Shown here: positions 24,679-38,299 of the stretch, piece by piece | How the letters are laid out: every line of letters starts with the position of its first letter | Numbering within the stretch: the first letter of the stretch is position 1 | Assembly (NCBI GenBank): GCA_963931925.1 | Contig: OZ007570.1 | Coordinates: 66,555,714-66,619,713, forward strand | DNA length: 64,000 nt | Direction of reading: 5' to 3' | DNA from: Onchidella celtica | Lineage: Eukaryota; Mollusca; Gastropoda; Systellommatophora; Onchidiidae | Translations under genes and position numbers: made by a program | Notes under the pieces: model-generated | Databases searched by the model: none | What the model saw: the letters and a program-made list of their open reading frames with translations, nothing else | Told to the model about the DNA's origin: nothing

Positions 24679-27228
24679 GCCGGTGTGGTATCCCAGATTA
24701 TCCCCCCCAAAATCTATCCCCCCTGATATTTCAAAATATCCCCCGGATACTCTAGGATATCCTAGAATAACACCCGGATATTCTGGAATATTCTGGTTTA
24801 TCCCCCCGGATATTCTAGAATATCCCCCTCTATAACAGTTTATCCCCCGGGGTTAAAATAGGATGGGGGATACTTGCCAATGGGTACGAGGCATCCTATT
24901 TTATCCCCCCGTTACAAATTATCCCCCAGCTTTTTTTTGTGTGTGTCTTTGGGCAGCCTTTTCCCCCCTTTTCTTCTTGTGCGTTTCTATTTATTATACA
25001 ATCTTTCTCTGCCACACGCACAAAAAAATACACATTTACAAAGTATGACTTAACATGCGTTTTATGCCGACCCTTAGAATTGGACTAGGGGCATAAATCT
25101 TTCTCTTCCAGTCCATCAACCATACCCTTTTCTGGAGCTTTTAGCAGTAGTAGTAATTAAATAGATTAAATTTCAGGGGTGGTCTGTGTATGGAGCAATG
25201 AGAATAAAGTACATTGTACTCAGTATCAACAGACAACCAGGGCACCCATTCTTTATTGTGAGGAGAAAAAGGAACGGACAATGCACCAGCGTGCTAAAAT
25301 TGACAATACCGAATCGAAGCTGGCACAAAATGAAGTCTTGATATAATCTTAAGCGGCCACTTTGATCTTAAAGTTCTCATCTTATAGTAGGCTATGCTTC
25401 GACAGAAATATGTATCTTGTGATAAAGCACCTTAGGTGTAATTTCCAAGTTTTTGAGGGACTAGCTCATGGAAAATACTGTCTGTACAGCACAGCCGGTA
25501 GCAAGCAAAGAGGTTACATAAACTCTTTGGTAGCAAGTTGTTGACTTAACGGGACAAGAGGAGTGTTAAAGAACTAATTATTGCACGTCAAGCATAGTGA
25601 CACAGCAGTAACGCTGATGAGGGATTTGCAAACTTTGATAGAATTTCCCCCTTCGAAGCAACATTGTGGGGGATGTTACTGAAGATTACACCACCAGCTT
25701 CAGGAAAGTCTATCACTGTCGTCAGTTCTGAGAGCTGCCATTTGGAGAAGCCAGCCGACTTGTCCCCTCTCCATTGCATTTAGTCACACATCCATCTCAG
25801 AAATATTCTCAACAGCTCCAAGGACTGGCTGCCCAAGTTCGAAGATCTAATTAATTGACTCAGCGTCCCCAGTCTTCTTCGTTATCAATCCTCTAATGTA
25901 CGTTGCAAGTAGTCTGTCACCAAAGCCGAGCAAATGGCAGCATCAACAGGAAGAGTCTGTTTCTAGTTTACATGTGAAATAGTCATCAAAACCTACAGAC
26001 TGTCCTGTTTTCGGGTCTCATGGACAAAACTTCCTACTCAGGGGCGCAATGCTAAGAATAGATTCATTCAACCTTCAAAGGCAATGCAGATTCGAGACAG
26101 TCGGGGGAAAAAAATCCAGATTCTTGGACCATTCGGGAATACACATATAAGTCGAGGTGAAGATTTGTTAAGTGACAAGCAACCCATCCCATTCAAGTGT
26201 ACCCAGATAGATCTAGTCCCAAATTTTTTTGCCTTTCAGATCCAACACTTTTTACAGACTTAGCGTGTTCTGAGTAAGAGATCCTTTAAAAAAGTTATTA
26301 TGGATTACAAGGAATTGCATCCTGGTTTTAATCCTTAAAAATGTTCCATCTTTCAGCCTCATCTGAGACTACCTTCCCTTTCTACGGGTCACACCACCTT
26401 TTTTCCCTCCTTGGAAGTCTATCGTTCCATTATGTAATGATAGCATAAAACTCTTGTGCGTCCCCCTTCTCCCTATCACCCCCGCCTCATTTCCTGGTGG
26501 CACTTCTGTCAATGCAGCAGGACACAATCAGCAAATGTGAAAGGGGGTGCTGGATTAATATACCTTTAGTCCACGCCGCAACAATTGTTTTTCCCTACTA
26601 TGTTACAATGCACATACTGCATTTTGTCAGCCTTCACTCATGGGATAGGCAGTGTGACTTAATGACCTTGAATGTCTGCAACCCCGCCAGTGATGTCAGT
26701 AAAACTTTAGAACAGTGATTCTCAACGTGGGCGATATCAGCCCTCTGGTGACGTCATTCTCATTTCCAGGGGGGGAAGGGGAGGGGAGGAAACGAAGAAA
26801 AGGGCGACAAGTGGGCGAAAAAGAGGAATGGGGGCTATATGGAAGTTTAGGGGAATCAGCAATGAAGAGCGATTTGGGGGCAAATACATAACAGTCATTG
26901 ACCTCTTCTACATCATGCTTAGATGGGTTTGATGAACAGAAAAGAGTTTTTTTTTGTTTAGTGCATTTGACAAAGAATGGTTTCTGCTCTATATTGTATT
27001 ATCAACATGTTTGTTGTCTTTTTTCCCCGGGAAATAGGGGAAAAAGTGGGCGATGAAAGAAAATTTGGAGTCTGTGGGGCAATTGCCTGAAAAGGGTCAA
27101 GAACCACTGCTAAAGAAGGTGAAATCGAGCTGGGGGATACTTTAGAATAGAGGGGCATGTTCTAGGATATCCTAGATTATCAGGGGGGTTAAAATAGGAT
27201 GGGGGATATTCCAGGATGTCACACCGGC
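24679..27228. mobile_element. Candidate DNA transposon with TATCCCCC-rich inverted ends
   Basis: The left end and the reverse complement of the right end both begin GCCGGTGTG and agree at about 23 of 28 bases. The left arm (24679-24931) holds about eight TATCCCCC motifs, and the right arm (27128-27228) holds inverted copies. The palindrome CTAGGATATCCTAG occurs in both arms (24752-24765 and 27162-27175). A 24-base identical direct repeat lies at 24849-24872 and 27185-27208, and the arms' inner edges are ATCCCCCAGCT and AGCTGGGGGAT. Flanking octamers TTTGTGCG and TTTGTCAC share only the first five bases, so a target duplication is uncertain. No reading frame inside resembles a transposase, so it is non-autonomous or decayed. 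It might instead be two related MITEs in opposite orientation. Confidence 0.68.
26713..27109. mobile_element. hAT-type MITE, 397 bp, nested
   Basis: The left end reads CAGTGATTCTCAAC and the reverse complement of the right end reads CAGTGGTTCTTGAC. Such CAGTGGTTCT termini are familiar from hAT elements. Flanking octamers CTTTAGAA (26705-26712) and CTAAAGAA (27110-27117) match at six of eight positions, as expected of an aged 8-bp duplication. GTGGGCGA motifs recur near both ends of the interior. It ends 18 bases before the right arm of the larger TATCCCCC element, so it inserted into that element or its remains. No transposase is present. Confidence 0.82.
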
Positions 27229-30200
27229 TTTGTCACTCTTTTCATTCCGACACGCATTTTTGACTGCAATGATCATAGTCTATTAATGTGTCTAAATCCG
27301 CCGTTTCGACAGCCCGGTCAACGGTTTTAGTTTCACCTAGCTTAGTTAATTGTAAACTCTACAGCCAGAGTACTTAGTATAATGTACCAGCTTTAAACAC
27401 CACCATTCAGAATGGTGGGACTTTCCAAATGTTAAATTATGAGATAACTATAATGGCTGTAGGATAACGAACTAAAGATCACAATCAGAGATTGAGCCAC
27501 TTTCCGCACCAGCGCAAATTTTGTGCAAAGCAAATACATCTGTAGAGATTACACTCAATTATTGAATGCCTTACTGGAAGATGCTCGGGAATTTTGCAAA
27601 GCTGCAGTAATCCAGTGTAATGCTGATGACGTGTCCTTAAGTTTCTCGTGAGAACTTTCAGGATAAGATCACTTTTTTTTTTTTTAATCATGATGCAGCA
27701 GAATGATTAGAGTTGTCTAATTTTTTTAATGGGTCATTTGCACTTACAAACTGTCCCGAACTACATGGAAAAAATTGTTCACTTTTCAGTGATCTCTGAA
27801 ATCAATCCTAAAAAAGTCCTTATTTACGAATTTACGTGAAAGTGGAAATTCTTGAAATAATCACGTGATAGTTTGGGTTTGAGTTTGAAGTTGGACTCTA
27901 CGCCGCGCCGGCACTTTAACCGTCACTTTGCGCCTTTCATGATCTATTTGGGTCATTCTATTCATGTTTTGGTATGTAGAACTTCTAGATTTCACAGGCA
28001 AAAACTAAATAGTTCCGTATTAATTTTATTGCAATGGTAAAATCCTCAAAAGTTGTTTTGTATAGATCTGAAAAGAGTTTTGTAAATGTGTATAAAAGTT
28101 TTTTAAATCAAGTTGTAGATCTTAGCCTCTCTCTCAGAAAGGACAAGACACGCCGTGGGTCCACGTCAGAAATAATTCTTTCATGGATCTGCAGGAAAAG
28201 TGATTGAAATCTGAACACTGCGACACAGACTACAGTCCAAAATACTTATACAAAGAATGTTAATTATGACAGTCGGGGCAGTTCTTGTCTCTTCATGTCT
28301 GCAATAAAGGAACGCCATGCATGGTTTTGCGTAACACGAAGGTTTCAGTAGTTCAGAGAGTGATACCATCTTAATATGTGCCACGGTTGTCACTGAAGCT
28401 ATCTGATACCGCATGAGGTATCCCAGGGTGTGAAAAGACATGGGGTTTTAATGTTTTTACAAACGCTCTCAGATTTCATAGGCGACATTGACACTTTCTG
28501 AACAAATTGTTTTACGGAAGGTGCGTGTCGGAGTAGGTGACGACATTGGCGCAAAACGTGGCACCTTGGATAATGTCATGGAGGATTAACATCAACATCA
28601 TGTTACGGGCGTGTAGGCGTCTGGGGACGAAACCATACCATTTGGAGATTGATAATCTACCCGTCAGCAAGACATTCCGTTTGTCAAATACTCAGAAATT
28701 CATTCACAAAGCAAAGAAACTGTTAGACTCGTGACAGCCATACTTTGTATTAAAATTCCTTCTTCCCACCCTCTATCCACCTGCCAGAAATGAATAGCTC
28801 ATTGTTGATTCTTCGTGTAAGGTACGCGCATCGTTTGAGAGAAATTGCTTAAATTGCAATTGTAAGACTTGGGAGTATACTATTACGTTTTATGTCAAAG
28901 GCCATGATGATCCCAGGCTTAGCAGACATTGTTATGAAAGATGATACATTTCTTGTTCACATTTCTCATCCTGCATCGATGCAAATACAAGCACGGATTC
29001 GTCTCATACTTGCAAATAGACACCCTATTTATCATGCCCTTAATTCACCTCTTCTGTGAATGGTGGATATAATGATAATTTACTCATAATGTAGACATTA
29101 TATATATATACATAATTGTATGAATACTTGTACATGTATTTTACAAGTCAGATTGAAAAATATAAAGTGGGAGAATAAGCCTTTGTAGGACCTGGGAAGA
29201 GCCCGATAACCTTGTTCGCCGCTGCGTGTATAGGCATGCACCCTCCAGAATACAGAGGTATGAAAAATGAACTTGCATGACCTTTCGTAACTGCCAGACA
29301 CCAACTTAAATCATGATAATCATATCTTTTCTTCAACCACTATCTAAAGCCAGCCATTCTCAGCCCGTGACGTCTGTATCAGTAAAAGGAAATCTGTCCA
29401 GGGCTGGGAATGGTTTATTGCCTTGCCATCTGGACAGTGCTAAAGACACAGTGTATCAGGGCAAAAAACACATTGATCTCCACACAGTGAGCACAATCTC
29501 CTGTTGATAAATCATTTGAGAATGAATTGATGTCGTGGCCTCTATGAAACGAAAACTGCTTATGAAATTAGAGTTCAAATTCAAGTTAAAGTCAGCTGGG
29601 TGTAATACATGTGGGAGAATGCTTGTGCACAGTGTAACGCTATTGTTTCAAAGAAACGCATCATGAGTTGTTTTTTTTTGGTATGGGGAAGTGCTAAGGA
29701 ATTTGACTCCTAGCTATTTGGTCACAAGACAGCTTTCCTAGACCAGCATAGACCAGCCAGCAATTAGTAAGGAACGGTAATTAATTTTCAAATAGATTTC
29801 GAATGTCCTTTGCTGTGATACCGCCCAAAGCAAAAGCACTCAGATGCCTCCTTCATGATCAAATACGCTACGAACGTTGCTAGACTCAACGGCAGCATCT
29901 ATAACGTGAATGAGTTTAGGGTTACTATGACAAATGATGCCCCTTCAAATTGAATTGAAATACTCGTCCACAGACTGTATCTTTGTCAGTGATGCGTCAA
30001 TCATGTCTTCTTCATGTAGGTGTCAAGTTGGATCTGATTTCGGTTCTTCGTGCACAGAATAAGATAAAATACTTTTATTAACTCTCCAGGGCCCAAAGTG
30101 CCTTTCACGGAACAGTATTCAGGTATAGAGATATTATATCAAAGAGCTATGCATTGCAGAGCTACGCACTTTACGTATCAAACTGCCCATGAGTTTCTAC

Positions 30201-32238
30201 ATCATTATACGCATAACCATGAGAAACAACGGTATGGCATTGAAACTGCAGTTAAAATGTATATCAGGCGCACAGCAAAATTTTGTCCTTTTTCCACTAC
30301 AGTAGTGGTCCTAGAGGATTTAGTTCTCGAAGGTAACCGCCGGGTGTAGCTGGTTGAACAATGTGTGAAAAGTAGCTTTGATTCGTTTCATTGATTTGCA
30401 TCTAGTTACCTGCTTTGTTTGCCAAATGTAATTCATCATCTTCATAACTTGAGCCAAAATGTCAGCCTGAGCAGCGAAACATAACGTAAAATTATATTTT
30501 TTGTGATCATTAAAAAAAAATAAAAAATGTTCACCCTCATCGATTTCGCATTAGAAATATCGTTCATTCTGTCAGCTGACAACTAATTATACTGCAAAAC
30601 AATTACAAGAACAAGTACAAGAAAACCTTCCAGCCACAGTTTGGGAAGAGTTAACTTGATCCAGGCACTAGAAGACGTTTTGAAATCCAAATCCAGTCCG
30701 ACTTAGACCATCCTTTCTTTCTTTCTCTTTCCGGCTCATTTCACCTGGACCAAGTCATTGTCCCCTCATTCAGGTCTTGGACTTCTGTGTCTGTTTCTCT
30801 CCCTGCAATGCTAAATCCCCCGCTCATATCTCTTCATAAATACACGTCAAGTCCAAACTACAAATTGCCTCCTCGTGCCTGATCAGTCGTTAATAAAGAC
30901 TCGGGTCTTTGGACCTTTGTTGAAATCTTTGTTGCTCTTTCATGTTACGGCTTTATGATCTCAGTCTTGTAATCTGCGTATTAATAACGGGAGGAAACAG
31001 TTTGACATTAGACGTGAACCTGAGCATGAAAGTCGTGTGGGCCTTTAAAGAACCCCGCTTGCCTTCTTTGGAATGTTAAGAACGAGATGTATTCACCAAA
31101 GACGATAAATATATCATTCATCATATTTTACTCAAAGTAGGGATTTATTTGGAACCACGTTAAAACTAGTCTTTGTGTTTAGTTTAACTAGATGCAACAG
31201 CCGGCTGACGATATCAGTTTAGAGTAACTCAAAGAATGTCATTGCTGTTTGCTGCTTTCTTCCAAAGGTTCATCCATAAAACTGATCATTTTCAGCAGCT
31301 GCTTGCCTAAAAGATTTATGCAATATTAATGCCGACGCCAAAAGTTTTCAAAAAAAAAAAAAAAAGTCCTCTCTACCTGCCCTTCTTTTGCAATGAACTA
31401 TAAAAATATTATTTTCATCTTCCAGCAAGTTCCCAAAAAGCATGCTGTGTCACGCACTAATATGTACTTTGTGTGTGTACGCCGGCAATCACCACTTCAT
31501 ACACACTTGTCCTAGCATTCATGCACAAGCATGACAAATTTCTTATCTTAAGTTTTCAAAAAGTGCTCAAAAAGAGGGAAATGAAACTCTCTATTCATAC
31601 CTGAAGATATCAAATGAACTCTATTCTGCACACACCTGACACCTCACGACTGGATTTCGTTTTATAAAGCAATTTGTCTTCTACATTGTGGGCGCCTGTA
31701 AGAGGATACGCCAGACGCCATTCTTTGCTTACAGTTGAGAACTAAGTGAGTGGTTAATTTGTCAGAATCAGGAACCTGACCTATCACTTAACGTTCAAAA
31801 TGTAGCCTCGGCCTCTGTTTAAGCATTTAGGTTTGCGATGCAAAAATTTTGATTAAATTTTGTTTAGGTTGAAATTCAAATATGAATGTTTATCTTGTCA
31901 AAGACAAGAAAACACGGCGTATTCAGTGATAATAGCTGTTCTTTCTTTTAGTGAAAACTTTGCTTGTAACATCCTAGAACTGTGTGCTGTGTTGTTTGTA
32001 ATTTGCATGATAATATATATTCGCGGTGTCCGGAGAAACCAGATGATACCAAGCATATAAAATAATGTTTTTTTCTTTTGTTCAGTACGACTATGCGAAT
32101 TTGTACACAGAAAGTCATCCATCTTCTCCGGTTGTATACAGGGCCTGGAGGCATGTGACAGCAACTTTCGAGATTATTTTGCTTTCTACTCTACACATTT
32201 TCAATCCATTGAACCATTTTGATCATTATGATTTATGT
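27229..32238. other. No gene recognised (5 kb)
   Basis: Only the dispersed repeat at 28071-28180 stands out. A T12-type run lies near 27672 and an A15-type run near 31350. Small frames at 28181-28441 and 30098-30349 resemble nothing I know. Confidence 0.45.
28071..28180 (+). repeat. Dispersed repeat, copy 1 (pair with 53847)
   Basis: This aligns in direct orientation with 53847-53937. Shared blocks include TTTTGTAAATGTGT, ATCAAGTTGTAGA, CAGAAAGG and GTCCAC. Its class is unknown. No terminal inverted repeat or tail was found, so both copies may be fragments of a longer element. Confidence 0.7.
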
Positions 32239-32282
32239 GAGAGAGAGAGGGGGTGAGAGAAAGAAAGAGCGAGTGAGAGAGC
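32239..32282. repeat. Short GA-rich tract
   Basis: A GAGAGAGAGAGGGGG run with GAAA and GAGC variants directly abuts the LINE-tail copy. Confidence 0.8.
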
Positions 32283-32283
32283 T

Positions 32284-32362
32284 TCTGTAAAGCGCATAGA
32301 GCATTTCTAATGGCAATGGATATGCGCTATATAAATGCCATCCATTATTATTATTATTATGA
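32284..32362 (+). mobile_element. Extremely 5'-truncated LINE or SINE 3' tail with ATT repeat
   Basis: This copy is nearly identical to the 3' end of the LINE at 39779-39858. It holds CTGTAAAGCGCATAGAGCAT, then ATATGCGCTATATAAATGCC, then an ATT microsatellite. AGCGCATA and TATGCGCT can pair in a stem-loop, as expected of a 3' structure recognised by a LINE reverse transcriptase. Only about 80 bases are present, so it is a dead-on-arrival insertion or the tail of a SINE sharing this end. Confidence 0.82.
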
Positions 32363-32484
32363 ATGGTGTGCACAGCTGGTGTGATCTTGCGTTGTGCCAG
32401 GTATGTGATTCTATTTACTGCTCTAGTTCGATAATCAAAAAGGAATATTCCAGCGACTGCCTGTACGCTGGTCTGATTTTCCTT

Positions 32485-32598
32485 CCGTCTGCTGTCTGTC
32501 TGTCCGCCTGTTTGCAATCAGCCAGTCAGTCAGTCTGACAATCTGTCAATCTTTCTGTCTGTCTGTCCGTCTGTTCGCTGTCAGTCAGCCAGTCTGTT
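32485..32598. repeat. CTGT/CAGT tetranucleotide array
   Basis: Imperfect CTGT, CCGT and CAGT units with a few non-repeat interruptions. Confidence 0.88.
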
Positions 32599-33206
32599 GT
32601 GCACGCTTCATAATTTGACATCTCTGATAACAATACAGTAGGACAAGCGCAGGCTGAAAAAATGACTTGTGACTTTCTTGTACCTCAGACATAATTGCGG
32701 TCAAGCGAACAAAAAATCTGACTCTATCTAGATCTATCTGCGCCAGAGCCAACTCTAAAATATGCATAAGTGCGATTACCTCCGTAGTAAATAACACTTG
32801 GCTTTTTTTTTCTTTCTGTTTGACTGAATAAGCAAACATGTGGCATCTGTAATGTGTACCAGGTTTGTAGGTTGGCCAAGGTAACCAAATCAAAGGGTGT
32901 CGAGCGCTAAGACCAACATGAGCATTGACAGTGTCTGAAGTTCTGAACCCTAATCCACAGGCTTGCCGCTTCGCATTGTTCATCCTGCTGAGAGTAATGA
33001 TAAGTCGATCTTGATATCGTTGGCTTCAGAGCAGGGGTTTCTTGCCTTTAGAGAAGGGATCTAGGTAAGGAGTTCTCAGGGGTGCAATTATGCATTCTCT
33101 TGCATGACCAGTCTTGCGGTACTTGTACCTGGATTGGACGGAAGAGATCATGTGTGGTCCGTTGTCTTTTATCTCCTCCTCCTGATGGTCACCTCCTGGG
33201 TTTCTT

Positions 33207-33480
<274 letters not shown>

Positions 33481-36400
33481 TGATTTTCTATTTGTCTATT
33501 ATCTTTCTATCCCCAGTTCTCAGAGCAATCTCAGTACCATACATATTTGAAAACGTGAATGTTAGATATCATACTCCATTAGGAAAAAAAAAAAGAGGTT
33601 AAATTGCAACACTGAGGATGGTACAAATGATCTGTTTGCTCCGAGGTTTTCCTTCTCTACTTGTCATTTGGCAAGCTAAATGACTATTTAATACGACTTC
33701 TTAAATATAATCTGTTTCTTAGTCAGCCCCCTCGACGCAGTTGTAAGTCTTACATCTCATGATTTACGGCCTGTTTTACAATGGTAAGCGGGTGAAGATC
33801 AAACTCACTAACCTTTTAAGCCGTCTGCACTAGGAGCGAAGTTTTCCACACGTGTGCAGAATAAACATCTATAAATTAAACTGTCTATAACCCAATTACA
33901 GTGACGCTTTTAGCCGCAATGAATTCTTAGTGTCAAAAACTCCCGAAAGAAATATGCCTTGAATAGGGCGTTGTCGCTACAAATCGCTGCCTTTTACAAT
34001 TTTTGTCAATGGAAATACGCACGAAGAAAAAAAATGTAAATGCATATGAATTTTTTGTCCAATTTTAGAATCTTGTTAGTCCAGTTAGTGCAGAATCTTG
34101 GCCTGAGATGTTTGAAATGTTTCTTATTGAATATGTCTTTAAGCCTTTCTGTTTCAGTGCAAAGAGATGATCTTGGAAAACTTCATTTTAATGTAAACAT
34201 GTCACAAGACATATGAATGCATTCCCACTAACACTTTATTTTACATAATCGAAAAAGAAAAAATTTCATCATTTTTTAAAGAAAACTGCACTCTCGGCGA
34301 AGAACCAGCATGTTACTTGAAGAAATAGCATTGGAATAAACCTCCGTAGTGAAAAATAACAGTGTATGGCTCGAACCGTCCCCAAAACTCTAAATGGTTT
34401 TTGTCTGTGACAGTGTAGTTTGTTTCTCTTAAATTTGTGTGGAGTGGGAAGGAAGAATGGCACATATCAATGAAAAAAAAACAACAAAAAAACTATGTGC
34501 ACTAAATAAATTCACGTTATGCAAAAACCAAACAACACATTGCTTAAAAGTATTACAAGACACTGTATTCAGAAATGTTAACCTCAGGATAATATTTTTA
34601 TAATACAGGAAATCCACCAACTGTTCGTTTGATCAGTTGTTCCTCAGGCAGGAGATTTTAGGGCGTGTCAACGTGGGATATGAATAATGAAAAAGGGGGG
34701 GGGGGAGCGGGCGAGGGTCGGAGGAAAAGAGTTTTAAACTGGTACGACTCTCTACAGCAGAGCGTGCTCGCGTACACATTTTTGTTGACTCATAGGACAT
34801 TCCCTTAGAATGACAAGGTTCTAACTCCCTTCCGTCAACTTTTGAGAAATTGATGACTGAAGTTTCAAAACCTCATAGCTTCCGTTTCTTTCATCCAATT
34901 GTAATGAATTTTTGTTAGGTTTACTTTGTATCTAAAAGGGTTTAGAAAATATAATATAATATTTAGGTAGCCATTCTTTAGCATAAAAAATGAGGAATTA
35001 CCTTGTGAAATGTGAATAAGAAGCCAGACTGACAAGGTTCTATCTCCATTTCTCTTATAAAACATGGTAGGCCTACACAACAAAACTGTCTGAGACAGCT
35101 CTGTGTTTTGCTTTGATAACTGACAATGTAGATGTTGAATCCAGTTCCCTCCTCTGGTGTCTGACATGTTTTATCTATTGTTCTCAGTTAAGCATTGTGA
35201 TTACTTCTCGAATGTAGTTCAAGAACTCTCCAAATTGCACTGTCAGTAATGCAAGTCTAGAGATGATTGAATATAATGGAATCTATGAGTACATCATTAC
35301 TAACCACAATATATTTTCCACTGTAAGAGGCGCAAGTGCTATTGTTATCTACTTGTCCCGCTGTGCACTCTTCTGTAACACCTGAGATTGTAATCGTAAC
35401 TCAACCTTGCGCACCAACTCATTATATAGGGAAACTACACACAGAAAGGTATGCTTTTTCCCACACCAGTTTGCTGTATACGACACTATGACCTGTTTAC
35501 CCCGAGTGATGATTTTATCGGTTCGTTTAATGGTATTTCATTCCATTCCTTTGTACTGCCAAACTTTGGCACGGAGAAGTAACGGTTAGCCTTGTAAATA
35601 TGTCGAAAGACGTGAAAGTAGTGTTCTTATATTGTCATGTAATCACGCTAATATCAGTGATGTGAGAGAGAAATTGTCTGCATAAATCTACGGAACAGCG
35701 CGTTAGCTCACGCATATTCAACAGCCTTTGTGTGTGTTTAACAGCGGCACCCATAGGGCTGGAACTGATTTATGGGCGCCTTGAGTAATAGGTCTCCGTT
35801 CAAACCTCATGACGTGCTTCCTTTCCTCTCCGCCTTTGAAGTTTCCCCCACAAGGCATTGCCGCTGTTTCAGGTAACAGACACACACAGGTCTATACAAT
35901 ATACATATTCTAACAAACCTTTCAACACAGGGGTATAATAATGTATCTGATCACATCTGAAATTGTCAAATGATGCGAACACACTAGCATAACCTACCGC
36001 GAACCCTTTTACCAATTTCCGAATGATACAACAACAAAAATACCCAGGAAAAAAACGTGTGTTAGATAAATAATAATATGAAATGATGCATTCTCGTTGT
36101 AAATAAGATATTGTCTGAAGGAAATGACTTACGCGCCAGTCTCAAGTCATTAAGTACGATGGCAGGGTTATCTCGTAATTACTAGCGCGGTAAATGAACA
36201 TCTTAAAAAGAAAGTGTAATTGTGAAATGCCAAGCTTCATCTTTGTTTCTTATCCGTAGACAGTGTTCTCCGGTGCTTGCATTTGGTGTATGATGAATTC
36301 TCTGAGATGCCTTGAGTACCGTCTGGTTTAATTACTGACGAAAATAGTTTTCTAGTTTCATCAAGCTCTTTGTTGATTTTTTTTTTTTGCAAGTCAGGTA

Positions 36401-36781
36401 AATTGGATACAAGCGCAGGCTAGAGTAACCAGACAGAGAGCCTGGACAGTTCCATGACTCACACGGTCTCATTCTTGCCTTGTGCTTCACAATGGCGCGG
36501 AAACAACTAACTAACCTTGTCAAAACATCCGGGTTGTTTTGTCTAGCATTGCGCATTTTATACAACACCGTTTTGTCCGTTCTACAAGGCGAGGCGTTAC
36601 ATAACGTAACGCCAAGGTCATAACACTATATTGCCTGAGTCAGTTCTTTGGTGTTTTGAGATGAAATGCTCACTTTAATCAGACAGTCACGTTTGCACCG
36701 TTCAACTGTTACATTGTTTTGTTTCGTTGACATGCCTTTTTAAACTAAAACCTACATGCACCTACATCACCATTTTAGACT

Positions 36782-36912
36782 TTTGTTGTGGGGGTGGGGG
36801 GGGGGGGCGTAGTCTAATTACAAAGCCAAATAGAGAAAATACTGAGTTGTTTGAATTCCTGTACCGCTAGAGCTTTCCACGTGATGTACTGCCCTCCTCT
36901 AACAATATCAAC
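36782..36912 (+). mobile_element. Small MITE family, copy A
   Basis: Contains the family core CTAATTACAAAGCCAAA, followed by TAGAGAAAATACTGAG. The ends are imperfectly inverted: TTTTGTTGTGGGGG on the left, and CCTCCTCTAACAATATCAAC on the right. A run of about 12 G has expanded in the left end. The other copies are at 40861, 50709 and 52843. I do not recognise the family. Confidence 0.75.
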
Positions 36913-38299
36913 TTTCTATTCAAAGTAAATAGTTTTCTTTGACTTTCAGAAACACCCAAAAATGACTCTAGGCAATTGCGGAATGCCCGTGACGACAATG
37001 CGATGATAAATGTTCCTGCAGCCAGCACTGCGCTAACGAAAAGAGCATAGCAATGTAGTTCATTGGAAACACGTTTCTAAGTCGATTACTTGACAGAAAC
37101 AAGTAATGACTATGAGAATTTGCTTTTTTACAAATTTGCTTAGTTAAACATTGGGTTATTTAGTGAGTACATTCTTGTCATTTCAGGAATTACAGTTTTT
37201 CCCAACGACTGCATTGATAATACTGTTCTTATGACAAAAATACAGTGACACAACCTAAGAACTTACAAAGAACTTTTGTATTTTACATTCATTTTAATTC
37301 AAATTGAATAAGAACACGTATTTCTGCTCTAATTGTGCGCTTTCTGGCGACACTCAGCGTCGACTGTATCCGTTTATTTACTGCAGCACTCAGAAGAATT
37401 GGAGGCAAACATCAGGCCTATTCCTAGTGTTGTAAGTACATATTTGCACTAAATTATGGTGCGACTTGACTGTCGTGAGGTATAAGTTGACAACTACTGT
37501 TACTCGGGTCAAAACCACTTATTAGTACGGGCCGTATCCATCTTTAGAAATAACATACGAACCAAGCCATTTTCAAGTATGATGTTAGAAGTGGTGTCTA
37601 CAAAATAATGCTAGATGTGCAGCTGCGTTCATGAATGCAGATTCTTAATCTTTGGCGTAACCAGCAGAGCTTTTATTTCTAACTGAGGAAATCTTTGCAC
37701 AGGCTTAGATCTTACTCGGTAATTCCCTTTTTTACTTGTTCGGGGATGCTGAAGTTTTGGTAGACTGGCTCGGCCAATATGGTCGACCCATACTCCGTAG
37801 CAAATGTATTCATTTTTAATACTTCTCATACATCGTAGCCAATAATGAATACAAAGGCCACAGTAAATCGTAATATATCGTTGCTGAGAACATCAAAACT
37901 AGAGGGAATGAGTGACGTTCTATCATACATAAATTGTCAGATTTAATTCCACATAATATACATTCTAGCAGTAGGTTTTAAAATTCTAAATACACACACA
38001 ACAAAAGGAAGAGTGCGCACATTTACATACTTGTGAAAAACATCGGCTGCGTATTATGTCACCTTTAAAGGTTGTAAAAGAAATATTTTCGAATTTGAAA
38101 TGGTGCTCTCGTTAACGACGATACGTAGGAAACTGATTGTTGAGACTTTGGCTACAAATAGATGACGAAAAACTTTCTAATGCCATTTATTTCAAGATCT
38201 GAAGTGACTTACCATGAAATCTTGCAAACAGACAAATATTGCCATAGCATGTCTACATTAACGTCAACAATAAGAATATCATGTCTAATCAGCGTTGCC

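Noticed and set aside
24309-24710. 133-codon complementary frame
   Set aside because: It crosses an A12 homopolymer and runs into the transposon end. No domain is recognisable.
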